Below, piece after piece: positions 48,405 through 57,975 of a stretch of DNA of 64,000 nucleotides. The notes under the pieces were generated by a model. The model was not told the origin of the DNA. It was given only the letters and a program-made list of their open reading frames with translations, and did no database searches. How positions within the stretch are numbered: the first letter of the stretch is position 1; the number at the start of each line of letters is the position of its first letter. The DNA is from Acaudatibacter sp963835495. GTDB taxonomy: Bacteria > Pseudomonadota > Alphaproteobacteria > Caulobacterales > Caulobacteraceae. The stretch covers positions 310,001-374,000 of the forward strand of contig CAWIFQ010000003.1 in assembly GCA_963835495.1 (NCBI GenBank). Direction: 5' to 3'. The translations under genes were made by a program, and so were the position numbers.

Positions 48405-50354
48405 TCAGCCCCGGGAGAGGCGCAGCGAACCGCGCTGATAGGTGACGATCTTGGGCTTGGCCGGATCGCCCTCCGCGTCCAGCGCGACGCCGCCGGCGAG
48501 GAGGAGGGCCTTCACCTCCCGCGGCGGCATTGGCCGGCCGAAGGCGTACCCCTGCAGCGCGCCGCATCCGGCGGCGGTCAGCACGTGGCGCTGCTGCTCG
48601 GTCTCGACCCCTTCGGCCACAACGCCCATGCCGAGCGAGGAGGCGAGCCGCGTCACCGAGGCGACGATGATCGCCGACTGCTTGTCGTGGGCGACGTGGT
48701 CGACGAACGACTTGTCGATCTTGATGCAATCGATGGCGAACTGGTTGAGGTAGGTCAGACTGGAATAGCCGGTGCCGAAGTCGTCCAGGGCGACGCGCAT
48801 GCCGGCCTGACGCAGCACCTTGAGATTGTGCGCGGCGCGCTCGACGTCGTCGATGATCGCGGTCTCGGTCAGCTCGATCTGGATCCGGCTTGGCGACAGG
48901 TCGGCTTCCTCGGCGTAGCGCAGGATACGCTCGGCCACGTTCTGGCGCAGGAACTGCCGCGCCGAGAGGTTCACCGAGACGTAGGGCCCGGCCCATTTCC
49001 GCGCGTCCTTGAACGACTGGCGCGTGATCCAGTCGCCGAGGTCGAGGATCAGCCCGGTCTCCTCGGCCACCGGCACGAACTCGGCGGGCGAGACCGCGCC
49101 GTGGTCGGGACTGTCCCAGCGCACCAGCGCCTCGAAGCCCAGCACCTGGCCCAGCTTGGCGGTGACGATCGGCTGGTAGGCCATGCGGAACTGGCCGGTG
49201 CGCAGCGCCTGCTCGAGCCCGTTCTCGATCGACAGCCGCCGCTTGGTCACCTTCTCCAGCGCCGCGTCGTAGCGCCGGAAGCGGTTGCGGCCCTCGCGCT
49301 TGGCGGCATAGAGCGCCAGGTCGGCGCGGCGCATCAGCGAGACCTCGCTGCGGCTCTCGTCCTGCGCCGCGACGCCGATGGAGGCGCTGACCTGCACCTC
49401 GTGGCCCGCCACCCGCCGGGTCTGGGCGCAGACCCGCAGGATCATCGAGCAGAACTCGTCCACCGCCTGGTCGCCGGCCTCGATGACGATGCCGAACTCG
49501 TCGCCGCCGAGACGCGCGAGCACGCCGCCCGGCGGCATCACCGCGGCCATGGCCGAGCAGATCTTGCGCACCAGGTCGTCGCCGGCGTGGTGGCCCAGGG
49601 TGTCGTTGACCAGCTTGAAGCGGTCGAGGTCGACCAGCAGGATGGTCTGCGACTTGCGGTCGCGCGCCAGCCGCGTGGTCAGCTCGGTGACGAAGCCGGC
49701 GCGGTTGAGGATGCCCGTGAGGGGATCGTGCTGGGCCGCGTGCTGGGCGATCTCCAGCCGGGCCTTGAGCGCGGTGACCTCGGTCTCCAGCCCGGCGATG
49801 GTGCGGCTGCCGATTTCCGCGGCGTTGTCGCGGCCGCTCATCAGGCTGTGTCGATCGGCCAGCGCTCTCAGCGCCGCCACCGCGTCGGGGCGGTAGAACG
49901 GGGTGATCAGGAAGGTCAGCTTGTCGGGGGCGTGCACCACCTCGATGGCGGCGCGGGCCAGCGTCAGGTCGCCGTCCTCGACCAGCACCAGCAGTTCGGC
50001 GGCGGGTTCGGCCTCGCGCACCCGGCGCAGCTGGTCCGCCAGGTCGCCGGCGTGGCCGCCGCGGTAGTCGAACGCGAAGATCGTCGGCGTCCAGCCGAAA
50101 CTGCGCGCCGCCTCGGCCTTGGCCAGCGCCCGCCCGGCGTCGGTGCAGACCACCGCATCGCACCCCGGCAGCGCCTCGTGCGCCGCCGATCTGATCTGCG
50201 CCAGGCGTGCTGGCTTGGGGCTGATCAGCAGCGCAATCGGCCGGGAGCCGGCGCGCGCGGAGGGCGCCGACGGCGCGATGTCGGAGGCCGCCGTCGTCGA
50301 CGCGGCTAGCACAGCCCGGGTCCCCATGCCGTTTTGTCGCACCAACGCTGACAA
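48405..50354 (-). CDS. GGDEF-EAL cyclic-di-GMP turnover protein
   Basis: A 649-residue soluble protein. An N-terminal Rossmann/receiver-like segment (residues 35-175, IALLISPKPARLAQIRSAAHEA) is followed by a GGDEF domain (DPLTGILNRAGFVTEL; active-site LARLGGDEFGIVI) and an EAL domain (FEALVRWDSPDHGAV; ELTETAIIDD; ALDDFGTGYSSLTYL; KIDKSFVDHV; VVAEGVET). Both catalytic motifs are intact, so it could make and degrade c-di-GMP. The N-terminal domain lacks a clear phospho-Asp receiver signature and may be degenerate. Confidence 0.93.
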   Translation of the reverse strand: MSALVRQNGMGTRAVLAASTTAASDIAPSAPSARAGSRPIALLISPKPARLAQIRSAAHEALPGCDAVVCTDAGRALAKAEAARSFGWTPTIFAFDYRGGHAGDLADQLRRVREAEPAAELLVLVEDGDLTLARAAIEVVHAPDKLTFLITPFYRPDAVAALRALADRHSLMSGRDNAAEIGSRTIAGLETEVTALKARLEIAQHAAQHDPLTGILNRAGFVTELTTRLARDRKSQTILLVDLDRFKLVNDTLGHHAGDDLVRKICSAMAAVMPPGGVLARLGGDEFGIVIEAGDQAVDEFCSMILRVCAQTRRVAGHEVQVSASIGVAAQDESRSEVSLMRRADLALYAAKREGRNRFRRYDAALEKVTKRRLSIENGLEQALRTGQFRMAYQPIVTAKLGQVLGFEALVRWDSPDHGAVSPAEFVPVAEETGLILDLGDWITRQSFKDARKWAGPYVSVNLSARQFLRQNVAERILRYAEEADLSPSRIQIELTETAIIDDVERAAHNLKVLRQAGMRVALDDFGTGYSSLTYLNQFAIDCIKIDKSFVDHVAHDKQSAIIVASVTRLASSLGMGVVAEGVETEQQRHVLTAAGCGALQGYAFGRPMPPREVKALLLAGGVALDAEGDPAKPKIVTYQRGSLRLSRG

Positions 50355-50522
50355 GATTCAGCTAACCGGCATGGTCAAGATTGGCTGAATCGATCCCTCG
50401 CGCAGCCAACGGGATCCGCCGTGGTCGGATCGCCGGACAAGGGGGCGGATGTTCAGCCGCCGGAGTGCGGCGCGGGCCGCAATCAGGTGCGACTCTCCCC
50501 CGTCTAGGGGTATGATCGCCGT

Positions 50523-52373
50523 GTGCGCTTCGACGACGCCTTCCTCGATGAGCTGAAATCGCGGCTTCGCCTGTCCGACGTGATCGGCAAGACGGTGAAA
50601 CTGCGCCGGCAGGGGCGCGAGTACGTCGGCCTCTCGCCGTTCACCAAGGAGAAGTCGCCGTCGTTCTTCGTCAACGACGACAAGGGTTTCTTCCACGACT
50701 TTTCATCCCAGAAGCACGGCGACCTGATCACTTTCCTGCAGGAGACCGAGCGCCTCAGCTTCCTGGAGGCGGTCGAGCGGCTGGCGGCCGAAGCCGGCAT
50801 GGCGCTGCCGACCCCGGATCCGCGCGCCGCCGAAGCCGAGAAGAAGATCGCCGGGCTGACCGACTGGCTGGAGCTGGCCGCCGCCTGGTTCGAGGGCGAA
50901 CTGCGCCGACCCGCCGGCCGCGAGGCGCGGGAGTATCTGATCCGGCGGGGCTTGCCCGAAGAGGACTGGAAGCGCTTCCGCCTCGGCTACGCCCCGAGCG
51001 GCCGCACGACGCTGAAGGACTACCTGATCGCCAAGGGCGCGCATCCGCAGGGCCTGGTCGAGGCCGGCCTGCTGATCTCGCCGGAGGACGGCGGCGCGCC
51101 CTACGACCGCTTCCGCGAGCGGATCATCTTCCCGATCGCCGACCAGCGCGGGCGGATCGTCTCGTTCGGTGGCCGGGCGCTCGATCCGCAGGCCAGGGCC
51201 AAGTACCTCAACGGCCCGGAATCGCCGGTCTTCCACAAGGGCCGGATGCTCTACGGCCTGCCCGAGGCGCGCCGGCTGCTGCACGCCGGCGGCGACGACG
51301 CGGCGCTGGTGGTGGTCGAGGGCTACATGGACGTGATCGCCTGCCAGCGCGCCGGCGTCGCGGCGGTGGCGCCGATGGGCACGGCGCTGACCGAGGAGCA
51401 GATGGAAATCCTCTGGCGGCTGCACCCTGAGCCGACGCTGTGCTTCGACGGCGACCGGGCGGGGCGGGCGGCGGCGTTCCGGGTGATCGACCGGGCGCTG
51501 CCGGTGCTGAAGGCGCCGCGCAGCTTCAAGTTCGCGCTGTCGCTCGGCGCCAAGGACCCGGACGAGGTGCTGCGCGAGCACGGCGCGGCGGCGCTCAAGG
51601 CCCGGCTCGCCGACACCACCGCCTTCGTCGAGCTGCTGTTCGTCAGGGAACGCGACGCCGAGACCCTGGATACGCCCGAGCGCCGCGCCGGGCTGAAGCA
51701 GCGCCTGCGCAAGGCCGCCGCCGGCATCGGCGATCCGGACCTCGCCCAGGCCTACCGCGAGGAGCTGCAGCGGCGTTTCGACGCTCTGTTTCCCGTTGCG
51801 GCGCCTCAGCCCTGGCAGCCGCGCCGGCCGTTCAAGGGGCCCGATCCACGGCTCACCGACGCCGGCCGCGCCGCCGCCAAGCGCCTCTCGCGCGACATCG
51901 AGCCGCTCTCGGCCGCGCTCGCCTGCTACGCCGTCGCCGATCCCGCGGCGCTGGAGTCCGTGCTCGACGAACTGAACGGCCACGGCTTCGGCGATCCAGC
52001 GCTGACGGATTTGGTGAGTGAAATCGTCCGTTTGCGGCTGGATGCGGAGCATCTTGACACCGAGGCGCTGCAACGCCATCTCCGCGACAGAGGATTTAGC
52101 GCGCTGCTGAATGACATCGACCGGGCCGCCGCGAAATCGGGCGCGCCCTTCATTCGATCTGATGTCACCCTCGCAAGCGCCCGGTCCCAGTGGACGCACG
52201 CCTTTTCGGCCATGAACCGATTGGCGGCGCTGGAGGAAGCCATGGACCAGGCCAAAGCGGCCTTGGCCGCCGGCGCCGGCGCTGACCAGGTCATAGCCCT
52301 AAAGACGGAGCGCGATTCACTGCGGCGGGCGCTAAAGTCAGGAAGCATTTTTGACGAGGGTGGGTCGATTTGA
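50523..52373 (+). CDS. dnaG: DNA primase DnaG, zinc-ligand residues replaced
   Basis: DnaG lays RNA primers at the replication fork. A GTG at 50523 starts the 616-residue protein. The N-terminal domain reads GLSPFTKEKSPSFFVNDDKGFFHDFSSQKHGDLITFL. Compared with the usual CPFH...HCFGC, the four zinc ligands are Ser, Thr, Asp and Ser, so this domain cannot bind zinc in the usual way. The TOPRIM domain is intact (VVVEGYMDVIACQRAGV; LCFDGDRAGRAAA). A C-terminal DnaB-binding helicase-interaction domain follows. It lies 84 bases upstream of rpoD, the conserved macromolecular-synthesis arrangement. Confidence 0.95.
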   Translation: MRFDDAFLDELKSRLRLSDVIGKTVKLRRQGREYVGLSPFTKEKSPSFFVNDDKGFFHDFSSQKHGDLITFLQETERLSFLEAVERLAAEAGMALPTPDPRAAEAEKKIAGLTDWLELAAAWFEGELRRPAGREAREYLIRRGLPEEDWKRFRLGYAPSGRTTLKDYLIAKGAHPQGLVEAGLLISPEDGGAPYDRFRERIIFPIADQRGRIVSFGGRALDPQARAKYLNGPESPVFHKGRMLYGLPEARRLLHAGGDDAALVVVEGYMDVIACQRAGVAAVAPMGTALTEEQMEILWRLHPEPTLCFDGDRAGRAAAFRVIDRALPVLKAPRSFKFALSLGAKDPDEVLREHGAAALKARLADTTAFVELLFVRERDAETLDTPERRAGLKQRLRKAAAGIGDPDLAQAYREELQRRFDALFPVAAPQPWQPRRPFKGPDPRLTDAGRAAAKRLSRDIEPLSAALACYAVADPAALESVLDELNGHGFGDPALTDLVSEIVRLRLDAEHLDTEALQRHLRDRGFSALLNDIDRAAAKSGAPFIRSDVTLASARSQWTHAFSAMNRLAALEEAMDQAKAALAAGAGADQVIALKTERDSLRRALKSGSIFDEGGSI

Positions 52374-52457
52374 CGCCGACCCTTTAATTCTTGCTTCCGT
52401 AAACCATTTTCGGCGACGGCCTTGCAGGGGGCCGGCCGCCCGATTTCGGAGATTTAG

Positions 52458-54422
<1,965 letters not shown>

Positions 54423-54495
54423 GCCTCGCGGGCGCGGCCTCGACCTCCGACGCTAGCCGCACTAGGGTCCGTGCGTCTGGTGTGGGAGGACGATC

Positions 54496-54900
54496 ATGCG
54501 GCTCGAAGGTGGTTGCTACTGCGGCGCCGTGCGGTTCGTGACCGAGGGCGACCCGGTGATGAAGGCGCAGTGCGTCTGCCGGGAGTGCACGCACATCACC
54601 GGCGGCGGCCCGAACGTGTTCATGGCCATGCCGATTCCCGGCTTCGCCTACACCAAGGGCGCCCCGCAGGCGTTCAAGCGCAGCGACCTGCCCAACCCGG
54701 TCACGCGGGAGTTCTGCGGCGCGTGCGGCTCGCCCCTGGTGACCAGGGCGCCGGGCTTTCCGGCCGTGATCGTCAAGGTCGGCGCGCTCGACGATCCCAG
54801 CCAGTACGGCGAGCCGGACATGACGATCTACACCTGCGACAAGCAGGCCTTTCAATACCTTCCCGCGGGCAAACCCACCTTCGAGCGCCTGCCCGGATAG
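54496..54900 (+). CDS. GFA-family (formaldehyde-activating/CENP-V fold) zinc protein
   Basis: A 134-residue zinc protein. GGCYCGAVRFV, QCVCRECTHITGGGP and FCGACGSPLVTRAPGFPAVIVKVGALDDP give the full Cys pattern of the GFA fold (glutathione-dependent formaldehyde-activating enzyme-like). True S-hydroxymethylglutathione synthase activity is disputed in the family; members are best called GFA-domain proteins. It is monocistronic, 73 bases after rpoD and upstream of an ArsR unit. Confidence 0.88.
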   Translation: MRLEGGCYCGAVRFVTEGDPVMKAQCVCRECTHITGGGPNVFMAMPIPGFAYTKGAPQAFKRSDLPNPVTREFCGACGSPLVTRAPGFPAVIVKVGALDDPSQYGEPDMTIYTCDKQAFQYLPAGKPTFERLPG

Positions 54901-54951
54901 CCCCCAAAACCACCTGGGTGCGGGCGCGCAATGTCGCCCGTCAATTCGTGC

Positions 54952-54980
54952 TTGAATAGGCAACTAATTAGTTGCATATA
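54952..54980 (+). promoter_or_regulatory. ArsR promoter with embedded palindrome
   Basis: TTGAAT (54952-54957), 17 bases, CATATA (54975-54980). The perfect 16-bp palindrome GCAACTAATTAGTTGC (54960-54975) fills the spacer, placing an ArsR dimer between the -35 and -10. The ArsR ATG is at 54988, within about 8 bases of the -10, so the mRNA leader would be very short. Confidence 0.6.
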
Positions 54981-54987
54981 GTGCGTC

Positions 54988-55311
54988 ATGACGATGGACG
55001 CCGTGTTCAAGGCCCTGGCCGATCCCAGCCGACGCGAGCTGCTGGACGGCCTGCGCGAGCGGGGCGGCCAGACGCTGGGCGAGCTTTGCGAGGGCAGGGG
55101 GATGACGCGGCAGGCGGTCAGCAAGCACCTCGCGGTGCTCGAGGGCGCCAACCTCGTCGTCACCGAAAAGCGCGGCCGCGAGAAGCTGCACTACCTCAAC
55201 CCGGTCCCGATCCAGGAGATCGCCGATCGCTGGATCGGCAAGTACGAACGCGGGCGCCTTGCGGCCCTCGCCGACCTCAAACGACGACTCGAAGGAGACA
55301 CCGATGGCTGA
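54988..55311 (+). CDS. ArsR-family transcriptional regulator
   Basis: A 107-residue winged-helix regulator: MDAVFKALADPSRRELLDGLRERGGQTLGELCEGRGMTRQAVSKHLAVLEGANLVVTEKRGREKLHYLNPVPIQEIADRWIGKYERGRL. It lacks the metal-binding Cys motifs of ArsR/SmtB proper and fits the ArsR-SRPBCC two-gene subgroup. A perfect palindrome in its promoter is the likely autoregulatory operator. Its last 8 bases overlap the SRPBCC gene, so both are co-expressed. Confidence 0.87.
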   Translation: MTMDAVFKALADPSRRELLDGLRERGGQTLGELCEGRGMTRQAVSKHLAVLEGANLVVTEKRGREKLHYLNPVPIQEIADRWIGKYERGRLAALADLKRRLEGDTDG

Positions 55312-55741
55312 AAGCCGCTTCCTCTATCTCACCTACATCCGCGCGCCGGCCCAGAAGGTGTGGGACGCTCTGACCGATCCGGCGCAGAACGAGCTGTTCT
55401 GGTCCGGTTACCACCAGGAATCGTCCTGGGAGGTGGGCGCGGACTTCGCGATTGTCAGTCGGGACGGCCAGGCCTGGGACACCGGCAAGGTGCTGGCGTT
55501 CGATCCGCCGCGGCGTTTCTCCGTTACCTGGAACCACCAGCACGACGCGGCGATGAAGGCCGAGGGCAAGTCGACCTGCAGCTTCGATCTCGAGGCGCTG
55601 AGCGATCAGCTGACCAAGGTCACCGTCACCCACGTTATGCCGGTCGCCAACTCCAAGCTGATCGGCGCGGTCGGGACCGGCTGGCCGATGATCATGTCCA
55701 GCCTCAAGAGCCTGCTGGAGACGGGCAAGGCGCTGGGGTAG
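55304..55741 (+). CDS. SRPBCC/AHSA1-family ligand-binding protein
   Basis: A 145-residue START-like barrel: YLTYIRAPAQKVWDALTDPAQNELFWSGYHQESSWEVGADFAIV, then VLAFDPPRRFSVTWNHQ and a C-terminal helix (GWPMIMSSLKSLLETGKALG). AHSA1-like SRPBCC proteins bind hydrophobic small molecules. Paired with an ArsR gene with an overlapping start, it may bind the inducer or an unknown metabolite; the role is not established. Confidence 0.87.
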   Translation: MAESRFLYLTYIRAPAQKVWDALTDPAQNELFWSGYHQESSWEVGADFAIVSRDGQAWDTGKVLAFDPPRRFSVTWNHQHDAAMKAEGKSTCSFDLEALSDQLTKVTVTHVMPVANSKLIGAVGTGWPMIMSSLKSLLETGKALG

Positions 55742-55743
55742 GT

Positions 55744-55765
55744 CCGCTCTGCCCCGCGAAAGCGG
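55744..55765. repeat. Short copy of the 62-kb palindrome arm
   Basis: CCGCTCTGCCCCGCGAAAGC plus GG (22 bases) is nearly the same as the left outer arm of the nested palindrome at 61863. Its own ends (CCGCT/AGCGG) can pair. It follows the SRPBCC stop directly and may work as a small terminator-like hairpin. Confidence 0.4.
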
Positions 55766-55801
55766 CCGAGACCGGCGGCCCCAAACCAAGCCGACCCCTC
55801 T

Positions 55802-56386
55802 TCAGGCGTAGCTGGAGCTGGGCTGCCAGTTCATGTCGGCGTCCGGGATGAGGTCGAACAGGTGATAGACGATGCAGAAGTCGTCGAACTCCATGAACTC
55901 GGCATCCGACACGCGAAGGATGCGCTCGCCATCGCGCCGAAACACCGAGACGCCGGCGTCCCAGCCGCCGCGGCCGCCCTCGGCGAGGTCGCGATAGCCG
56001 AGATCTTTGGCCAGCGGGCTCTCGGCGTAGCAGACCATCGGGAAACGCCAGCCGCGGCGCGCCGCCAGCTTCTTCTGGGCGTCGACCGGGTCGGGGCTGG
56101 CGACCACGAAGGCCGCGCGGCTGGCCAGGTGGTCGTAGACGCCGTTGAAGCCGTCCGCCCACATGCTGCAGCTGGAGCAGCCCGCGCCCATGTTGTGGAT
56201 CAGGAACAGGTCGTCCTTGTCGCCGAACAGCTCGGAGAGCCGCACCGGTCCGTCCCAGCCCTGCAGCACATAGTCTTCCACTAGCTGCGGCTCGACCGCG
56301 GCCTGCAGCGCCTGCAGCTCGCCATGCAGGGCGACGAGCTTCTCCCGCTTGGCTTCCAGCGTCGCCATGACGTCGTTGTAGGTCAT
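55802..56386 (-). CDS. DUF899 thioredoxin-like protein, copy 1
   Basis: A 194-residue thioredoxin-fold protein: LQGWDGPVRLSELFGDKDDLFLIHNMGAGCSSCSMWADGFNGVYDHLASRAAFVVASPDP, then RRGWRFPMVCYAESPLAKDLGYRD and DAGVSVFRRDGERILRVSDAEFMEFDDFCIVYHLFDLIPDADMNWQP. The CxxC is CSSC. DUF899 proteins are predicted disulfide- or peroxide-handling enzymes. It lies 12 bases after a second, roughly half-identical copy, both in one operon led by an ArsR gene. Confidence 0.86.
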   Translation of the reverse strand: MTYNDVMATLEAKREKLVALHGELQALQAAVEPQLVEDYVLQGWDGPVRLSELFGDKDDLFLIHNMGAGCSSCSMWADGFNGVYDHLASRAAFVVASPDPVDAQKKLAARRGWRFPMVCYAESPLAKDLGYRDLAEGGRGGWDAGVSVFRRDGERILRVSDAEFMEFDDFCIVYHLFDLIPDADMNWQPSSSYA

Positions 56387-56398
56387 CGCTCTTCCCCC

Positions 56399-57004
56399 TC
56401 AGGCGTAGCGGTAGCGCGGCGTCCAGTCCCGCTCGAGGCTCGGGACCAGGTCGAACAGGTGATAGACGAGGCAGAAGCTGTCCCAGGGCCCGAAGTCCGC
56501 TTCCGACAGGCGCCAGATCTTGCCGTCCTCGCGTCGGAAGATCGAGACGCCCGGGTTCCAGCCGCCCATGGCCTCGTCCGTTTCGTAACAGCCGTCGAGG
56601 CCCCGGCGCCGGAACCGCATGTCCTCGGCGAAGGTGCTGCCCTCGTAGCTCACCATGGGGAAGCGCCAGCCGCGCCTCTCGGCGAACTGCCGCTGCGTCG
56701 CCACCGGGTTGGGGCTGGCCACCACGAACGCCGCGCGGCTGGCCAGGTGCTCGTAGACCCCGTTGAAGCCGTCCGCCCACATGGTGCAGCTGGAGCAGCC
56801 GGTTCCCATGTTGTGGATCAGGATCAGGTCGCGTTTGTCGCCGAATAGCTCGGAGAGCCGCACCGGCCCGTCCCATCCGGCGAGCACGTAATCCTGCACC
56901 TCCTGTCGCGGAGCCTTGGCCTGCAACGCGCGCATCTCGTCTCGGAGGGCGGCGATCTCGCCACGCTTGGACTTCATCGCCGCCATGGTGTCGGCATAGG
57001 TCAC
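56399..57004 (-). CDS. DUF899 thioredoxin-like protein, copy 2
   Basis: A 201-residue paralog of the neighbouring gene: VTYADTMAAMKSKRGEIAALRDEM at the start, LAGWDGPVRLSELFGDKRDLILIHNMGTGCSSCTMWADGFNGVYEHLASRAAFVVASPNP, and WDSFCLVYHLFDLVPSLERDWTPRY at the end. The CSSC motif is kept. A GTG at 57004 overlaps the ArsR stop (GTGA), which fixes the start; residues before it belong to a spurious read. Tandem duplication within one operon is evident. Confidence 0.85.
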   Translation of the reverse strand: MTYADTMAAMKSKRGEIAALRDEMRALQAKAPRQEVQDYVLAGWDGPVRLSELFGDKRDLILIHNMGTGCSSCTMWADGFNGVYEHLASRAAFVVASPNPVATQRQFAERRGWRFPMVSYEGSTFAEDMRFRRRGLDGCYETDEAMGGWNPGVSIFRREDGKIWRLSEADFGPWDSFCLVYHLFDLVPSLERDWTPRYRYA

Positions 57005-57363
57005 GGCTTCTCCTTCTCGATCCGGATGAGGTGCTGGGCCAGGGTTTCGAACTGGCCTTGCCAGTATTTGGCGTAGCGGTTGAGCCAGGCGGCGGCCTCG
57101 CTGAGCGGCTCTGCGTCGAGGCTGCAGCGGCTGATCCGGCCGGTCCTGGCCTGGGTGACCAGACCGGCGCGCACCAGCACCTGGATGTGGCGCGACACCG
57201 CCTGCAGCGAGATCCCGAACGGCGCCGCGATCTCCGACACCAGCAGCGCCTGGCCGTCGAGCCGCTCTAGGATCGCCCGCCGCACCGGGTCGCTGAGCGC
57301 GAAGAACACGGCGTCGAGCGCTTCGGCTTCGGGGTCTTCTGCGCGGCGCGCGGCGAGGCTCAT
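57001..57363 (-). CDS. ArsR-family regulator of the DUF899 operon
   Basis: A 120-residue winged-helix regulator: ALDAVFFALSDPVRRAILERLDGQALLVSEIAAPFGISLQAVSRHIQVLVRAGLVTQARTGRISRCSLDAEPLSEAAAWLNRYAKYWQ. It starts the operon ArsR-DUF899-DUF899 with an overlapping stop/start. Two 20-bp inverted repeats directly upstream are its presumed operators. The signal is unknown; given the targets, oxidative or organic-peroxide stress is plausible. Confidence 0.86.
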   Translation of the reverse strand: MSLAARRAEDPEAEALDAVFFALSDPVRRAILERLDGQALLVSEIAAPFGISLQAVSRHIQVLVRAGLVTQARTGRISRCSLDAEPLSEAAAWLNRYAKYWQGQFETLAQHLIRIEKEKP

Positions 57364-57372
57364 GCCCCGCAG

Positions 57373-57415
57373 TCAATCAACCGATTGATTGAGAGTCAAT
57401 CAGTTTGTTGATTGA
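57373..57415. promoter_or_regulatory. Two tandem ArsR operators
   Basis: TCAATCAACCGATTGATTGA (57373-57392) and TCAATCAGTTTGTTGATTGA (57396-57415) share the form TCAATCA-N6-TGATTGA, with centres 23 bases apart, ending about 10 bases upstream of the ArsR ATG. The second overlaps the last codons and stop of the 5-formyl-THF cyclo-ligase gene on the same strand. Confidence 0.65.
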
Positions 57416-57975
57416 ACGCCGGCCTCGGTGACGATCGCATCCATCGGTTGGTCGTGCGGCTGCGGCGCGATGCTGGCGAGCCGTCCGAGCTCGAAGCCGA
57501 CGCCGATCGCCACTGGGCGCGGCGTGAGCGCCGCCAGCGTGCGGTCGTAGTAGCCGCCGCCGTTGCCGAGGCGATGGCCGGCGCCGTCGAATCCCACCAG
57601 CGGGATCAGCAGCGCCGATGGGACGACCGGGGCGCCTTCGGCTGGGTGCGGGATGTCCCAGAGCCCGGCGGCCATCGGCGCGTCGGGGGTCCAGAGCCGG
57701 AACTCGAGCGGTCCGGCGGGGCGCCGCGCCATCGGCAGGGCGACCTGACCGCCAGCGGCGAGCGCGAGGGTCAGGTAGGGCAAGGGGTCCCACTCGCCCT
57801 GGATCGGCCAGTAGCCGGCGAGAATCGGGAAGGCGCCGGCTGGAAACCGGGCCATGAGCGCCGCCTCGATCGCCGCACTCGCCGCGCCGCGCTCCGTCTC
57901 TGACAACGCCAGCCGCGCCGCGATCAACCGGCGCCGCTCCGAGCGTCGCCAGGCGGCGTTATGCGGCCGCGGCAT
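57400..57975 (-). CDS. 5-formyltetrahydrofolate cyclo-ligase
   Basis: A 191-residue enzyme that converts 5-formyl-THF to 5,10-methenyl-THF with ATP. The family motif PLVGFDGAGHRLGNGGGYYDRTLAAL is complete. The N-terminal RRLIAARLALSETER and LAGYWPIQGEWDPLPYLTLALAAGGQVALPM also match. The start overlaps the stop of the glycosyltransferase gene by 17 bases. Its 3' end carries an operator of the next gene's ArsR regulator. Confidence 0.92.
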   Translation of the reverse strand: MPRPHNAAWRRSERRRLIAARLALSETERGAASAAIEAALMARFPAGAFPILAGYWPIQGEWDPLPYLTLALAAGGQVALPMARRPAGPLEFRLWTPDAPMAAGLWDIPHPAEGAPVVPSALLIPLVGFDGAGHRLGNGGGYYDRTLAALTPRPVAIGVGFELGRLASIAPQPHDQPMDAIVTEAGVQSTN

